34,493 nucleotides of DNA from NCBI RefSeq assembly GCF_004959935.1, contig NZ_SMYN01000018.1, positions 1 through 34,493 on the forward strand. Reading direction: 5' to 3'. Below, piece by piece: positions 18,679-30,015 of this stretch (position 1 is its first letter; each line of letters opens with the position of its first letter). The notes under the pieces are model-generated. The model was given only the letters and a program-made list of their open reading frames with translations. It did not search any database and was not told the origin of the DNA. Both the position numbers and the translations under genes were made by a program. The DNA is from Falsirhodobacter xinxiangensis. Lineage in GTDB: Bacteria > Pseudomonadota > Alphaproteobacteria > Rhodobacterales > Rhodobacteraceae.

Positions 18679-20190
18679 ATGCTGGACCTGACCTTCGAGA
18701 ACCCGAAACCCAAAGTCATCGCGGGTGCGCTGCATGACTGGGAACTGGTCATCGGGATGGAGATCCACGCGCAGGTATCCTCCAACGCCAAGCTGTTTTC
18801 GGGCGCATCGACCGGATTCGGGGCAGAGCCGAACAGCCATGTGGCCTTCGTGGACGCCGCGATGCCGGGGATGCTGCCGGTCATCAACGAATTCTGCGTC
18901 GAGCAGGCGGTGCGCACGGGTTTGGGGCTGAAGGCTGCGATCAATCTGCGTTCGGCCTTCGACCGCAAGAACTACTTCTATCCCGACCTGCCGCAGGGGT
19001 ATCAGATCAGTCAGCTTTACCACCCCATCGTGGGCGAGGGTGAGGTGCTGGTCGAGATGGGGCCGGGCGTCGGGCGCGTGGTGCGGATCGAACGCATCCA
19101 TCTTGAACAGGACGCGGGCAAGTCGATCCACGACATGGACCCGAACAGCAGCTTCGTCGATTTCAACCGCACGGGCGTCGCGCTGATGGAGATCGTCAGC
19201 CGCCCCGACATCCGCGGGCCGGAGGAAGCCGCGGCCTATGTGGTGAAACTGCGCCAGATCCTGCGCTATCTTGGCACCTGTGACGGCAACATGCAGAACG
19301 GCAACCTGCGCGCCGACGTGAACGTGTCGGTCTGCCGCCCGGGCCAGTATGAGAAATATCAGGCGACGCAGGACTTCTCGCATCTGGGAACGCGCTGCGA
19401 GTTGAAGAACATGAACTCCATGCGGTTCATCCAGGCGGCCATCGATTACGAAGCGCGTCGCCAGATCGCCATTCTGGAGGATGGCGGAACCGTCACGCAG
19501 GAAACGCGCCTTTACGATCCCGACCGGAACGAGACGCGGTCGATGCGGTCCAAGGAAGAGGCGCATGACTACCGCTATTTCCCCGATCCCGACCTGCTGC
19601 CGCTGGAGATCGAGCAGGCTTGGGTGGATGGTATCGCCGCCACGATGCCCGAACTGCCCGACGCCAAGAAGGCGCGGTTCATGGGCGATTTCGGGCTGAC
19701 CGACTATGACGCCAACGTGCTGACGGCGGAACTGGATGCGGCGAACTTCTTCGAGGAGGTCGCAAAGGGCCGTGACGGCAAGCAGGCTGCGAACTGGGTC
19801 ATAAACGAACTGTTCGGACGGCTGAACAAGGAAGGGCTGTCGATCGAGGCGTCTCCGGTTTCCGCGGCGCAGCTTGGCGGTATCCTGGACCTGATGGCCA
19901 AGGGCGAAATCTCGGGCAAGATGGCCAAGGACCTGTTCGAGATCGTCTGGACGGAAGGCGGCGATCCGGCCGAAGTGGCCGCCGCGCGCGGCATGAAGCA
20001 GGTGACCGACACCGGCGCGATCGAGGCTGCGGTGGACGAGATCATCGCCGCCAACCCCGCACAGGTGGAAAAGGCCAAGGCCAACCCCAAATTGGCGGGC
20101 TGGTTCGTGGGTCAGGTCATCAAGGCCACCGGCGGCAAGGCCGCGCCCGCGACGGTGAACGAATTGGTGAACCGCAAGCTGGGTCTTTGA
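18679..20190 (+). CDS. gatB: Aspartyl/glutamyl-tRNA amidotransferase subunit B
   Basis: A 503-residue subunit of GatCAB, which amidates Glu-tRNA(Gln) and Asp-tRNA(Asn). The kinase-like core is recognised by [41 protein letters not shown] and [18 protein letters not shown]. The C-terminal tRNA-binding YqeY-like domain includes [12 protein letters not shown] and [22 protein letters not shown]. The length matches the usual ~480-500. I chose ATG 18679 because AAGGA lies eight bases upstream; a GTG at 18673 is the alternative. gatA and gatC are not nearby. The stop overlaps the next small gene's ATG by one base (TGATG). Confidence 0.97.
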   Translation: MLDLTFENPKPKVIAGALHDWELVIGMEIHAQVSSNAKLFSGASTGFGAEPNSHVAFVDAAMPGMLPVINEFCVEQAVRTGLGLKAAINLRSAFDRKNYFYPDLPQGYQISQLYHPIVGEGEVLVEMGPGVGRVVRIERIHLEQDAGKSIHDMDPNSSFVDFNRTGVALMEIVSRPDIRGPEEAAAYVVKLRQILRYLGTCDGNMQNGNLRADVNVSVCRPGQYEKYQATQDFSHLGTRCELKNMNSMRFIQAAIDYEARRQIAILEDGGTVTQETRLYDPDRNETRSMRSKEEAHDYRYFPDPDLLPLEIEQAWVDGIAATMPELPDAKKARFMGDFGLTDYDANVLTAELDAANFFEEVAKGRDGKQAANWVINELFGRLNKEGLSIEASPVSAAQLGGILDLMAKGEISGKMAKDLFEIVWTEGGDPAEVAAARGMKQVTDTGAIEAAVDEIIAANPAQVEKAKANPKLAGWFVGQVIKATGGKAAPATVNELVNRKLGL

Positions 20191-20411
20191 TGGAACGCGA
20201 CCCGATCCTCGGCTTCAACGAGCGGGTGAAACTGGTCGCGTCCTTCTATAATGCGCTGGGCCTTGGTCTGATCATCGGCGGGATTTTCAGGCCCGCCGCC
20301 GCCGGCTATGATGTGCCTATCAAGTCGATGGCGCTTTGGGTGTTCGGCGGACTCGCTTTTCATGCGTTTGGGGTCTATATACTACGGTATGTGAAGAAAG
20401 GGGTTAAGTGA
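20190..20411 (+). CDS. Small two-helix membrane protein, unknown function
   Basis: A 73-residue protein with an N-terminal cytoplasmic stub ([14 protein letters not shown]), helix 1 about residues 14-33 (VASFYNALGLGLIIGGIF), a short loop with Pro and Tyr, helix 2 about residues 47-66 (ALWVFGGLAFHAFGVYILRY) and a basic tail VKKGVK. The positive tail and start suggest both ends are cytoplasmic. It resembles no family I can name. The start is the ATG in the TGATG junction with gatB; its own stop forms another TGATG with the next gene. The tight coupling suggests a genuine gene. Confidence 0.75.
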   Translation: MERDPILGFNERVKLVASFYNALGLGLIIGGIFRPAAAGYDVPIKSMALWVFGGLAFHAFGVYILRYVKKGVK

Positions 20412-20560
20412 TGACCATGGAATTCTTCAACTACGGTATCCCGCTTGTTGCGCTGGCGCTTGGCGCAGGCGGTCTGCTGATCGTGCGCGAGATGTCGCGC
20501 CGCGTGGACCGGGAAATGGCAGAGATTGCCCGCCGGAAACACCATCACCCCGCCGAATAA
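20411..20560 (+). CDS. 49-residue single-helix membrane protein, unknown function
   Basis: A very short gene encoding 49 residues: a start MTMEFFNYG, one hydrophobic helix (IPLVALALGAGGLLIV, about residues 10-25), then a charged helix rich in Arg and Glu (REMSRRVDREMAEIARRKHHH) ending in Pro-Ala-Glu. The polarity suggests a membrane anchor with a cytoplasmic amphipathic helix. ATG 20411 shares its A with the stop of the preceding gene (TGATG). A strong hairpin terminator follows immediately, so the operon ends here, which supports it being real. No homologue is known to me. Confidence 0.7.
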   Translation: MTMEFFNYGIPLVALALGAGGLLIVREMSRRVDREMAEIARRKHHHPAE

Positions 20561-20563
20561 TAA

Positions 20564-20590
20564 AAAGCCGCTCTTTCGAGCGGCTTTCTT
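20564..20590. terminator. Bidirectional intrinsic terminator
   Basis: A 10-base stem (AAAGCCGCTC at 20564-20573, GAGCGGCTTT at 20578-20587, loop TTTC) with T-rich ends on both strands. It closes the gatB operon on the plus strand and, read from the minus strand, ends in TTTTTATTATT, so it also serves the convergent dctA gene. Confidence 0.85.
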
Positions 20591-20601
20591 GTTCCTTGTG
20601 C

Positions 20602-20627
20602 AAGCCGCCCCGAAGGGCGGCTTTTGT
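20602..20627. terminator. Second hairpin before the dctA stop
   Basis: A 9-base stem, AAGCCGCCC at 20602-20610 and GGGCGGCTT at 20615-20623 with loop CGAA, followed on the plus strand by TTGTCTT. It probably backs up termination of the gatB operon. On the minus strand its 3' side lacks a T-run. Confidence 0.65.
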
Positions 20628-20628
20628 C

Positions 20629-21987
20629 TTAGTCGGCAGACAGCACACCATCCTTGAACGCGGGCTGGTTCGGCGTCGGAGCCTCGGACGCCAGCGGGCG
20701 CGGGTTGCCGTTCAGCGCGTCGTTCATCGCCGCTTCGTCCAGCTCGCCTTCCCAACGGGCGACGACCAGCGTGGCGACCGCGTTGCCGATGAAGTTGGTC
20801 AGCGCGCGCACTTCGGACATGAAGCGGTCAACACCAAGGATCAGCGCCATGCCCGCGACCGGAACGGTCGGCACGACCGACAGCGTCGCCGCCAGCGTGA
20901 TGAAGCCTGCACCGGTAATGCCCGCCGCGCCCTTGGACGACAGCATCGCCACGGCCAGCAACAGGATTTCCTGCCCCAGCGTCAGTTCGGTGTTCGTCGC
21001 CTGCGCGATGAACAGCGCCGCCATGGTCATATAGATGTTGGTGCCGTCGAGGTTGAACGAATACCCGGTCGGCACGACCAGACCCACGACCGAACGCGAC
21101 GCGCCGGCACGTTCCATCTTTTGCAGCAGCGAAGGCAGGGCGGCTTCGGAGGACGAGGTGCCGAGGACCAGCAGCAGTTCCTCTTTCAGATACTTGATCA
21201 GCTTGATGATCGAGAACCCGTTGTAGCGCGCGACCGCGCCCAGAACGACCAGCACGAACAGCAGCGCCGTCAGATAGAAGCACAGCACGAGGAAGGCGAG
21301 GTTGATCACCGACGAGATGCCATAGGCCCCGATGGTGAAGGCCATCGCGCCGAAGGCCCCGATGGGTGCCGCCTTCATCAGGATCGCGACCAGCCGGAAG
21401 ATCGGATAGGTCAGCGCCTGCATGAAATCCAGAACCGGCTTGCCGCGATCCCCGACCATAGCCAGCGAAACCCCGAACAGGACCGAGAAGAACAGAACCT
21501 GCAGAATGTCGCCCGAGGCGAAGGCACCCACCACGGTCAGCGGGATGATGTTGATGAGGAACCCGGTGATCGTCGTGTCATGGGCCTTTTGAGTGTATTG
21601 CGACACCGCGCCCGCATCCAGCGTTGCCGGGTCGATGTTCATCCCCGACCCCGGCTGGATCAGGTTGGCGACCACCAGACCCACGACCAGCGCAAGGGTC
21701 GAGAAGGTCAGGAAGTAGATCATCGCCTTGCCCGCGACGCGGCCCACCTTCTTCATATCGCTCATCCCGGCGATGCCGGTGGAGACGGTCAGAAAGATGA
21801 CGGGCGCGATGATCATCTTGACCAGCCGCACGAACGCATCGCCCAGCGGCTTCAGGCTTTCGCCGATCTGCGGATAGAAGTGCCCGAGGGTGATGCCTGC
21901 GACGATGGCGACGATCACCTGAACGTAAAGATGGCTGTAGAACGGTTTCGGGCCGCCCGCCTCGGGGGCCGTGTGGTCGATATGCAA
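20629..21987 (-). CDS. dctA: C4-dicarboxylate:cation symporter DctA
   Basis: A 452-residue inner-membrane importer of succinate, fumarate and malate, of the DAACS/glutamate transporter fold. It has helices with [21 protein letters not shown], the serine-rich re-entrant loop [16 protein letters not shown], the cation/substrate segment [19 protein letters not shown] and [15 protein letters not shown] near the end. The start is TTG at 21987, chosen because the strong site GAGGAGGAAA lies just upstream and no in-frame ATG lies before the first helix. I looked for a sigma-54 -24/-12 element upstream, as in rhizobial dctA, and found none. It is convergent with the gatB operon. Confidence 0.96.
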   Translation of the reverse strand: MHIDHTAPEAGGPKPFYSHLYVQVIVAIVAGITLGHFYPQIGESLKPLGDAFVRLVKMIIAPVIFLTVSTGIAGMSDMKKVGRVAGKAMIYFLTFSTLALVVGLVVANLIQPGSGMNIDPATLDAGAVSQYTQKAHDTTITGFLINIIPLTVVGAFASGDILQVLFFSVLFGVSLAMVGDRGKPVLDFMQALTYPIFRLVAILMKAAPIGAFGAMAFTIGAYGISSVINLAFLVLCFYLTALLFVLVVLGAVARYNGFSIIKLIKYLKEELLLVLGTSSSEAALPSLLQKMERAGASRSVVGLVVPTGYSFNLDGTNIYMTMAALFIAQATNTELTLGQEILLLAVAMLSSKGAAGITGAGFITLAATLSVVPTVPVAGMALILGVDRFMSEVRALTNFIGNAVATLVVARWEGELDEAAMNDALNGNPRPLASEAPTPNQPAFKDGVLSAD

Positions 21988-22222
21988 CGTATTTCCTCCT
22001 CGCGGTCCTCGCGCTGGAGGGGGTTTCTACAGCACATGGAAGGGCTTAGATACCGCCCGTCAGGAAGGCGTCAGAAAGTGGCAAGTGGTTGAAAACGCGC
22101 GAAATGCATGGCCGCTATGCGTTTTCTGCGGGGAAGGGGCGAAAAATAATCTGGCGGGGCGGGCCTTTCCAAAACGGGATTTTTGGCACAAGAGGGGCGC
22201 TTGCAGCAACGGGGGCAGCAGA

Positions 22223-23350
22223 ATGGAACGGTTCGGATTCAGCATCGCCGCAACGGATGGCAAGGCGCGAACGGGGGTCATCTCCACCCCGCGTGGCGAG
22301 ATCCGGACGCCCGCCTTCATGCCCGTCGGAACTGCCGCGACCGTCAAGGCGATGATGCCCGAAAGCGTGCGCCAGACCGGGGCCGACATCCTGCTGGGCA
22401 ACACCTATCACCTGATGTTGCGCCCGACCGCCGAACGGATCGACCGGCTTGGCGGCCTGCACAAGTTCATGAACTGGGAACGCCCGATCCTGACCGACAG
22501 CGGCGGGTTTCAGGTGATGAGCCTGACCGGCCTGCGCAAGCTGACCGAGCAGGGGGTGAAGTTCAAATCCCATATCGACGGCTCCACCCACAACCTGACG
22601 CCCGAACGCAGCATGGAAATCCAGCGACTTCTGGGGTCTGACATCGTGATGGCCTTTGACGAATGCACCCCGTTCCCGGCCGAGGAAGCGGTGGCGAGGA
22701 AGTCGATGGAACTGTCGATGCGCTGGGCGCAACGCTCGCGCGATGCGTTCGGCGACCGCCCGGGCCATGCGCTGTTCGGCATCCAGCAGGGCAGCGTCTT
22801 CCCCGATCAGCGGGCCGAGAGCGCCGAGAAGCTGCGCGCGATCGGCTTCGACGGATATGCTGTCGGCGGTCTGGCGGTGGGCGAGGGGCAGGAGATGATG
22901 TTCTCTGTGCTGGATTACGCGCCCGATATGCTGCCCGAAGACAAGCCACGGTATCTGATGGGCGTGGGCAAGCCCGACGACATCGTGGGCGCCGTGGAGC
23001 GCGGGATCGACATGATGGACTGTGTTCTGCCGTCACGTTCGGGGCGGACGGGGCAGGCGTTCACGCGGCACGGGGTGGTCAACATCCGCAATGCCCGCCA
23101 TCAGGACGACCCGCGCCCGCTGGACGAGGCTTGCACCTGCCCGGCCTGCCGCAACTATTCCCGCGCCTATCTGCACCACGTGACGCGGGCGCAGGAAATC
23201 ATCGGGTCGATGCTGATGACGTGGCACAACCTGCATTACTATCAGGAATTGATGCAGGGTCTGCGCGACGCGATCGCGGGCGGGTATCTGCCCTCGTTCG
23301 TCACGGCTTTCCATGCCCCGCGGGCGGCGGGCGATATCGAACGGCTGTGA
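22223..23350 (+). CDS. tgt: tRNA-guanine transglycosylase
   Basis: A 375-residue enzyme that exchanges guanine-34 for preQ1 in GUN-anticodon tRNAs in queuosine synthesis. Catalytic residues are Asp92 ([11 protein letters not shown]) and nucleophile Asp266 ([16 protein letters not shown]). The zinc site is Cys304, Cys306 and Cys309 (CTCPAC) with His335 (TWHNLHYY), matching E. coli Tgt closely in spacing and length (375). The start is ATG 22223 ([18 protein letters not shown]); the frame is open upstream but only this start matches the family. The tRNA-Asp gene in this window carries a GUC anticodon, a direct substrate. Upstream to the dctA start are 235 bases with no gene. Confidence 0.96.
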   Translation: MERFGFSIAATDGKARTGVISTPRGEIRTPAFMPVGTAATVKAMMPESVRQTGADILLGNTYHLMLRPTAERIDRLGGLHKFMNWERPILTDSGGFQVMSLTGLRKLTEQGVKFKSHIDGSTHNLTPERSMEIQRLLGSDIVMAFDECTPFPAEEAVARKSMELSMRWAQRSRDAFGDRPGHALFGIQQGSVFPDQRAESAEKLRAIGFDGYAVGGLAVGEGQEMMFSVLDYAPDMLPEDKPRYLMGVGKPDDIVGAVERGIDMMDCVLPSRSGRTGQAFTRHGVVNIRNARHQDDPRPLDEACTCPACRNYSRAYLHHVTRAQEIIGSMLMTWHNLHYYQELMQGLRDAIAGGYLPSFVTAFHAPRAAGDIERL

Positions 23351-23404
23351 CTTGTGCGGCGCGATGCCGCGCTTAGATGACATGGGCAACGAATGGAGAG
23401 CCTC

Positions 23405-24487
23405 ATGTCGGATAAGTTGTTCGAGCCGGTGGAACTTGGTGCGATTCACCTGAAGAACCGTGTCGTCATGGCGCCGCTGACCCGCAGCCGCGCGGGCGAC
23501 GGTGATGTGACGCACGACCTGCATGTCGAATACTATGCCCAGCGCGCGGGTGCGGGCCTGATCATCGCCGAGGCGACGCAGATCTCTCCCGAAGGGAAGG
23601 GCTACATCGCGACGCCCGGCATCTACAGCCCCGCGCAGATTGCCGGCTGGAAGAAGGTGACGGAGGCTGTTCATTCCAAGGGTGGCAAGATCGTGCTTCA
23701 GATCTGGCATGTGGGGCGCATCTCGCATGTGAATCTGCAGCCGAACGGGCAGGCGCCGGTTTCAGCCTCGGCCATCCGCGCGGAGGCGATGTCGCATGAC
23801 GGGACGGATTACGTTCCGGCATCGACCCCTCGCGCGTTGGAGACGTCCGAGATGCCGCGTCTGGTCGAGGAATATCGTCAGGCCGCCGTGAATGCCAAGG
23901 AGGCGGGCTTCGACGGGATCGAGATTCACGCCGCAAACGGATACCTGATCGAGCAGTTCCTTCGCTCGGGCACCAACAAGCGCGACGATGCCTATGGTGG
24001 TCCGGTGGACAACCGCCTGCGCCTTCTGCGCGAGGTGATGGATGCCGTGCTGACGGTCTGGGATGCGAACCGCGTGGGTGTGCGGATCAGCCCCTTCTCG
24101 CCCGGCAACGGGATCGGCCCGGATGCGGAGTCGGTGGAACTGTATGAGCAGGTGATCGACGCGCTGGAGCCGCTGGGCCTTGCCTATCTGCATGCCATCG
24201 AAGGTGCGACGGGGGGCGGACGCGACTGGCCGGAGGGCGCGATGCAGGCGCTGCGCAAGCGTTTCTCGGGGCCGTATATCGCCAATAACGGTTATGACCG
24301 CGACTTGGCGATCCGTGCGGTGGACAGCGGCGAGGCGGATGCGGTGGCCTTTGGGCGGCCCTATATCTCGAATCCCGACCTGGCCGAGCGTCTGGCGAAG
24401 AATGCACCCCTGAACCCGCCCGCGACCGAAAATGTCTATGGTGGTGGGGCGAAAGGTTACACCGATTATCCCAAACTGGCCGGATGA
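23405..24487 (+). CDS. Old Yellow Enzyme family alkene reductase
   Basis: A 360-residue FMN-containing NAD(P)H-dependent reductase of the N-ethylmaleimide reductase/xenobiotic reductase type. It has KNRVVMAPLTRSRAGDGDVTH near the start, IWHVGRISHVNLQPNG with the His/Asn substrate-binding pair region, EIHAANGYLIEQFLRSGTNKRDDAYGG and GRPYISNPDLAERL at the end. These enzymes reduce alpha,beta-unsaturated carbonyls or nitro esters. GGAG precedes ATG 23405 better than the ATG at 23393, so I chose the former. It follows tgt in the same direction with 54 bases between. Confidence 0.92.
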   Translation: MSDKLFEPVELGAIHLKNRVVMAPLTRSRAGDGDVTHDLHVEYYAQRAGAGLIIAEATQISPEGKGYIATPGIYSPAQIAGWKKVTEAVHSKGGKIVLQIWHVGRISHVNLQPNGQAPVSASAIRAEAMSHDGTDYVPASTPRALETSEMPRLVEEYRQAAVNAKEAGFDGIEIHAANGYLIEQFLRSGTNKRDDAYGGPVDNRLRLLREVMDAVLTVWDANRVGVRISPFSPGNGIGPDAESVELYEQVIDALEPLGLAYLHAIEGATGGGRDWPEGAMQALRKRFSGPYIANNGYDRDLAIRAVDSGEADAVAFGRPYISNPDLAERLAKNAPLNPPATENVYGGGAKGYTDYPKLAG

Positions 24488-24591
24488 TCGCATTTATTGC
24501 GAAAAAGTAACCGAATCGTGGCAATATGAGCCCGATGATCCCTTGCCCCCGACCTGCCATCCGCGCAGAATGCCCGATCGCTGCGGCGTGG

Positions 24592-24621
24592 TTGACAGTC
24601 GGGGGCAGGGCTACCAGATAT
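24592..24621 (+). promoter_or_regulatory. Candidate lon promoter
   Basis: TTGACA (24592-24597) is followed after 18 bases by AGATAT (24616-24621), about 73 bases before the lon start. It is the best sigma-70-like match in the 207-base gap between the reductase gene and lon. No clear heat-shock (RpoH) element was found. Confidence 0.4.
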
Positions 24622-24694
24622 GGTGGCATACCACCGGGGAGGGCCGTGCGTCGCCGATGATCGGGACCGGAGCCTTCCTGCGAAAGGACAAAGA

Positions 24695-27103
<2,409 letters not shown>

Positions 27104-27109
27104 AAATAG

Positions 27110-27138
27110 AAACCGCGCCTGAAAAGGCGCGGTTTTTT
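27110..27138 (+). terminator. Intrinsic terminator of lon
   Basis: Stem AAACCGCGCC/GGCGCGGTTT around a TGAAAA loop (27110-27135), followed by a run of T, starts seven bases after the lon stop. It insulates the tRNA-Val gene downstream. Confidence 0.92.
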
Positions 27139-27142
27139 CCTC

Positions 27143-27171
27143 TTGCAGCCGCCGGAGCGAGCGGTTAAACC
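27143..27171 (+). promoter_or_regulatory. Candidate promoter of tRNA-Val
   Basis: TTGCAG (27143-27148), 17-base spacer, TAAACC (27166-27171), then 9 bases to the tRNA. The spacing equals that proposed for the CAU tRNA and lies between the lon terminator and the tRNA. Confidence 0.45.
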
Positions 27172-27180
27172 CCGCGCATC

Positions 27181-27255
27181 GGGCGATTAGCTCAGTGGTA
27201 GAGCGCTTCGTTCACATCGAAGATGTCGGGGGTTCAAATCCCTCATCGCCCACCA
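27181..27255 (+). tRNA. tRNA-Val (CAC anticodon)
   Basis: A 75-base cloverleaf with encoded CCA. Acceptor GGGCGAT/ATCGCCC, D stem GCTC/GAGC, anticodon stem CTTCG/CGAAG closing TTCACAT (anticodon CAC, reading GUG), T stem GGGGG/CCCTC with loop TTCAAAT. All arms pair. Confidence 0.95.
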
Positions 27256-27423
27256 TCCCGATCATATTTCAGCCCCGCAAGGGTGGCCCGGACGGTTTCC
27301 AACTGAGGGGCGAAAAAGCTGAAAACAATACATATGCGAACCAATCCGGGCCGTCCGCGTTGGCATTATTGGCGCGCAAAAATCACGTCGCCAAGTTGCT
27401 TGTTCAGACATGGCTAATGAGAC

Positions 27424-27445
27424 AGGTCCGCCCTGAGGCGGACCT
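27424..27445. terminator. Hairpin after the phosphodiesterase gene
   Basis: A perfect 9-base stem (AGGTCCGCC at 27424-27432, GGCGGACCT at 27437-27445, loop CTGA) eight bases past the stop of the convergent phosphodiesterase gene. Neither strand has a strong T-run, so it is a moderate terminator or 3'-end stabiliser. Between the tRNA and this hairpin (27256-27423) I see no gene. Confidence 0.6.
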
Positions 27446-27452
27446 TGATTGG

Positions 27453-28514
27453 TCAATGTTTGCGGCGCCGGGCAAGCCCGCCCAAAACGATCAGACCACC
27501 CACGAGCATCGGCAGTGCGGCGGGGACCGGAACCGGGGCCGGGACCTGCGAATCGACGACCGCACGGGCATAGTCGGGGTTGTCGGTGATGATGCCATCC
27601 ACGCCGATGTCGATCAGCGGCTGGATCTGGGCGAAGGCTTCCTCCAGGCTCGTCGGGCGCAGCGTCCAGACGTTGACGCCAAGGCCGAGGTCATGCGCAG
27701 CCGACACGAATTCCGCGCCGAGGATATCGCTGATATGCACCGCAACGCTGTCCACATAGGCCGACAGGTCCAGCAGGCTCAGGAACGTGCCCGCCCAGTT
27801 CACACCGTATTCGCCATCCTCGAAACCAGGCGAGCCAAGCTGGTGGATGCCTGCATCGATGCTGAACTCGTTGGCCAGATCGGCAAGTTCGGCGGTGTTC
27901 TGGAACGAGAACGCCTGAAGGATCACGTTGTCCTCGGCACCCGTGAAGCCCTTTGCCGCCAGAGTCTCGGCGATGTGGCGGTTCATGTCGGGACGATATT
28001 CCGCTTCCTTCGCCTCGACCACGATGCCGACATTGGTGCCGTTTGCTTCGTTATAGGCGGTCACGTTGTCGAGGAACTCGGCAAAGGTCGTGACGCGATA
28101 AGGGTCGGGGTGCGAGGGGGTGAAGCCGGGATAGGTCCAATCCGCAGGGCCGGTGGGCTGCGCGGTCAGGGTCTGGATCTCGGCTGCGGTGAAATCGCCG
28201 ACGGCATATCCGCCGTTGCGGGGCGCGAACAGCTCTTCAACATTGGTGGTCCGGTCCAATGTCGCGTCATGCATGATGATGCCGACACCATCAGACGACA
28301 TCATCACGTCGGTTTCGATATATTCCGCGCCTTGGAACGCGCCAAGCTCGTAAGCGCCGGTGGAGTTTTCAGGCAGGTAGGCTGCAGCTCCGCGATGCGC
28401 GATCACGGCCGGGGCGTTGCCCGACAGGGTGTTCACTGTGGCTGACTGGGCAAAAGGGGCCGAGAGCGCAAGCGCCATCAGCGCCCCGCCCGCGACATGC
28501 GGCAGGTGCTTCAT
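27453..28514 (-). CDS. Secreted glycerophosphodiester phosphodiesterase with a VPLPA-CTERM-like sorting tail
   Basis: A 353-residue exported enzyme that hydrolyses glycerophosphodiesters to glycerol-3-phosphate and an alcohol. A signal peptide (about 1-24) precedes the GDPD domain: IAHRGAAAYLPENS (His40, Arg41, Glu49), YIETDVMMSSDG (Glu67, Asp69) and MHDATLDRTT (His82), then IVVEAKE and the C-terminal barrel strand DGIITDNPDYA. The last ~26 residues read VPVPAALPM, a hydrophobic helix (LVGGLIVLGGLA) and RRRKH, which is the VPLPA-CTERM type of exosortase sorting signal. No exosortase is in the window. AAGGA precedes ATG 28514. A probable Pho box lies upstream. Phosphate scavenging from phospholipid head groups is the likely role (inference). 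Confidence 0.92.
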   Translation of the reverse strand: MKHLPHVAGGALMALALSAPFAQSATVNTLSGNAPAVIAHRGAAAYLPENSTGAYELGAFQGAEYIETDVMMSSDGVGIIMHDATLDRTTNVEELFAPRNGGYAVGDFTAAEIQTLTAQPTGPADWTYPGFTPSHPDPYRVTTFAEFLDNVTAYNEANGTNVGIVVEAKEAEYRPDMNRHIAETLAAKGFTGAEDNVILQAFSFQNTAELADLANEFSIDAGIHQLGSPGFEDGEYGVNWAGTFLSLLDLSAYVDSVAVHISDILGAEFVSAAHDLGLGVNVWTLRPTSLEEAFAQIQPLIDIGVDGIITDNPDYARAVVDSQVPAPVPVPAALPMLVGGLIVLGGLARRRKH

Positions 28515-28579
28515 GGTGAAATCCTTCGATATCCGTCAGTTGAGGGATAAAATCCCTGCAACGGGCCTAGGTGTCCCGT

Positions 28580-28597
28580 ATGACGGTCGAGTGACGT
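28580..28597 (-). promoter_or_regulatory. Probable Pho box upstream of the phosphodiesterase
   Basis: Read on the minus strand, ACGTCAC-TCGA-CCGTCAT: two 7-base repeats separated by 4, matching the PhoB consensus CTGTCAT at 5 of 7 (using the frequent final C) and 6 of 7 positions. It ends about 66 bases before the gene. An 11-base repeat period is the family rule. The prediction is by eye. Confidence 0.5.
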
Positions 28598-28635
28598 TCA
28601 TGTTAAAAATTGATTAAACGTCCCCGGCAAAGCAA

Positions 28636-28657
28636 AAGCCCGCCTTTCGGCGGGCTT
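28636..28657. terminator. Terminator after gltA
   Basis: Stem AAGCCCGCC (28636-28644) and GGCGGGCTT (28649-28657) with loop TTTC; on the minus strand it is followed by TTGCTTTG. It lies six bases past the gltA stop. Confidence 0.8.
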
Positions 28658-28662
28658 CTTTG

Positions 28663-29949
28663 TCAGCGCTTGGCCAGATCGACATAATCGCGTTTGGCCG
28701 GGCCGGTGTAAAGCTGGCGCGGGCGGCCGATCTTCAGCGCCGGGTCCGAGATCATCTCTTTCCATTGCGAAATCCAGCCGACCGTGCGCGACAGCGCAAA
28801 GATCGGCGTGAACATCGACGTCGGGAAGCCCATCGCGTCAAGGATGATGCCAGAGTAGAAATCGACATTCGGATACAGCTTCTTGGAGATGAAATACTCA
28901 TCCTCCAGCGCAATCCGCTCCAGCTCCTTCGCCACTTGCAGCGTCGGGTTGTTGTGGATGCCCATCAGCTCCAGCACTTCGTCGGCGCTTTCCTTCATGA
29001 CCTTGGCGCGCGGGTCGAAGTTTTTATAGACGCGGTGACCAAAGCCCATTAGGCGGAACGGGTCGTTCTTGTCCTTCGCCTTTTCGATATATTCCGGGAT
29101 GCGGTCCACCGTCCCGATTTCGCGCAGCATTTCCAGACAGGCCTGGTTCGCGCCGCCATGGGCCGGGCCCCAGAGGCAGGCGATGCCGGCCGCGATGCAG
29201 GCGAAGGGGTTCGCGCCCGAAGACCCCGCCAGACGCACCGTCGAGGTCGAGGCGTTCTGTTCGTGATCGGCGTGCAGCATCATGATCCGGTCCATGGCCT
29301 TGGACAGGATCGGGTTCACCTCATACGTCTCGGCCGGGACCGAGAAACACATGTGCAGGAAGTTCGACGCGTAATCCAGATCGTTGCGCGGATAGACGAA
29401 TGGCTGGCCGATCGAATATTTATAGGCCATCGCGGCGATCGTCGGCAGTTTCGCGATCAGGCGGAAGGCTGCGACCTCACGCTGCCACGGGTCTGAAATA
29501 TCGGTCGAGTCGTGATAGAAAGCCGACATCGCGCCGACCACGCCGACCATTGTGGCCATCGGGTGCGCGTCGCGACGGAAACCGCGGAAGAAGTTGTGCA
29601 TCTGCTCGTGCACCATCGTGTGACGGGTCACGGTCGTGCGGAACTTGTCCATCTCCTCGGGGGACGGCAGTTCGCCGTAAAGCAGCAGATAGCACAGTTC
29701 GAGGAAGCAGGACTTTTCTGCCAGCTGCTCGATGGGATAGCCGCGGTGCAGAAGCTCGCCCACATCGCCGTCGATATAGGTGATCGAGCTGTCGCAGGAG
29801 GCGGTCGAGGTGAAGCCCGGATCATAGGTGAAGACGTCCAGCTCGCCGTACAGCTTGCGAATGTCGAGCACATCGGGTCCTGCCGTAGGGCTGCGGACCG
29901 GAAGCTCCACGGTCTTGTCACCAAAGGTCAGTGAGGCGCTTTTCGTCAT
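28663..29949 (-). CDS. gltA: Citrate synthase (type II hexameric-like, proteobacterial)
   Basis: A 428-residue enzyme that condenses oxaloacetate and acetyl-CoA, the entry step of the TCA cycle. The catalytic residues lie in [11 protein letters not shown] (His), [10 protein letters not shown] (His) and the C-terminal [12 protein letters not shown] (Asp). The N-terminal beta-domain ([32 protein letters not shown]) is that of the Gram-negative NADH-sensitive type. Length is as expected (~427). ATG 29949 (MTKSASLTF) is preferred over GTG 29967 because GGAGAGGGA lies ahead of it at a fair distance. It lies 66 bases downstream of gltX on the same strand and may be co-transcribed with it. Confidence 0.97.
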   Translation of the reverse strand: MTKSASLTFGDKTVELPVRSPTAGPDVLDIRKLYGELDVFTYDPGFTSTASCDSSITYIDGDVGELLHRGYPIEQLAEKSCFLELCYLLLYGELPSPEEMDKFRTTVTRHTMVHEQMHNFFRGFRRDAHPMATMVGVVGAMSAFYHDSTDISDPWQREVAAFRLIAKLPTIAAMAYKYSIGQPFVYPRNDLDYASNFLHMCFSVPAETYEVNPILSKAMDRIMMLHADHEQNASTSTVRLAGSSGANPFACIAAGIACLWGPAHGGANQACLEMLREIGTVDRIPEYIEKAKDKNDPFRLMGFGHRVYKNFDPRAKVMKESADEVLELMGIHNNPTLQVAKELERIALEDEYFISKKLYPNVDFYSGIILDAMGFPTSMFTPIFALSRTVGWISQWKEMISDPALKIGRPRQLYTGPAKRDYVDLAKR

Positions 29950-30015
29950 AGGGTCGTCCCTCTCCACTTCAGGGGACGCGATGGCCCCCGCAAACCCAAG
30001 GCCGAAGAAGGGCGG

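Noticed and set aside
21988-22100. Sigma-54 promoter for dctA
   Set aside because: TGGCAAG...TTGAA is on the wrong strand and lacks the GG-N10-GC invariant bases.
24541-24580. CTTG-containing heat-shock (RpoH) promoter for lon
   Set aside because: CTTG at 24542 has no matching -10 at the right distance; the TTGACA/AGATAT pair is better.
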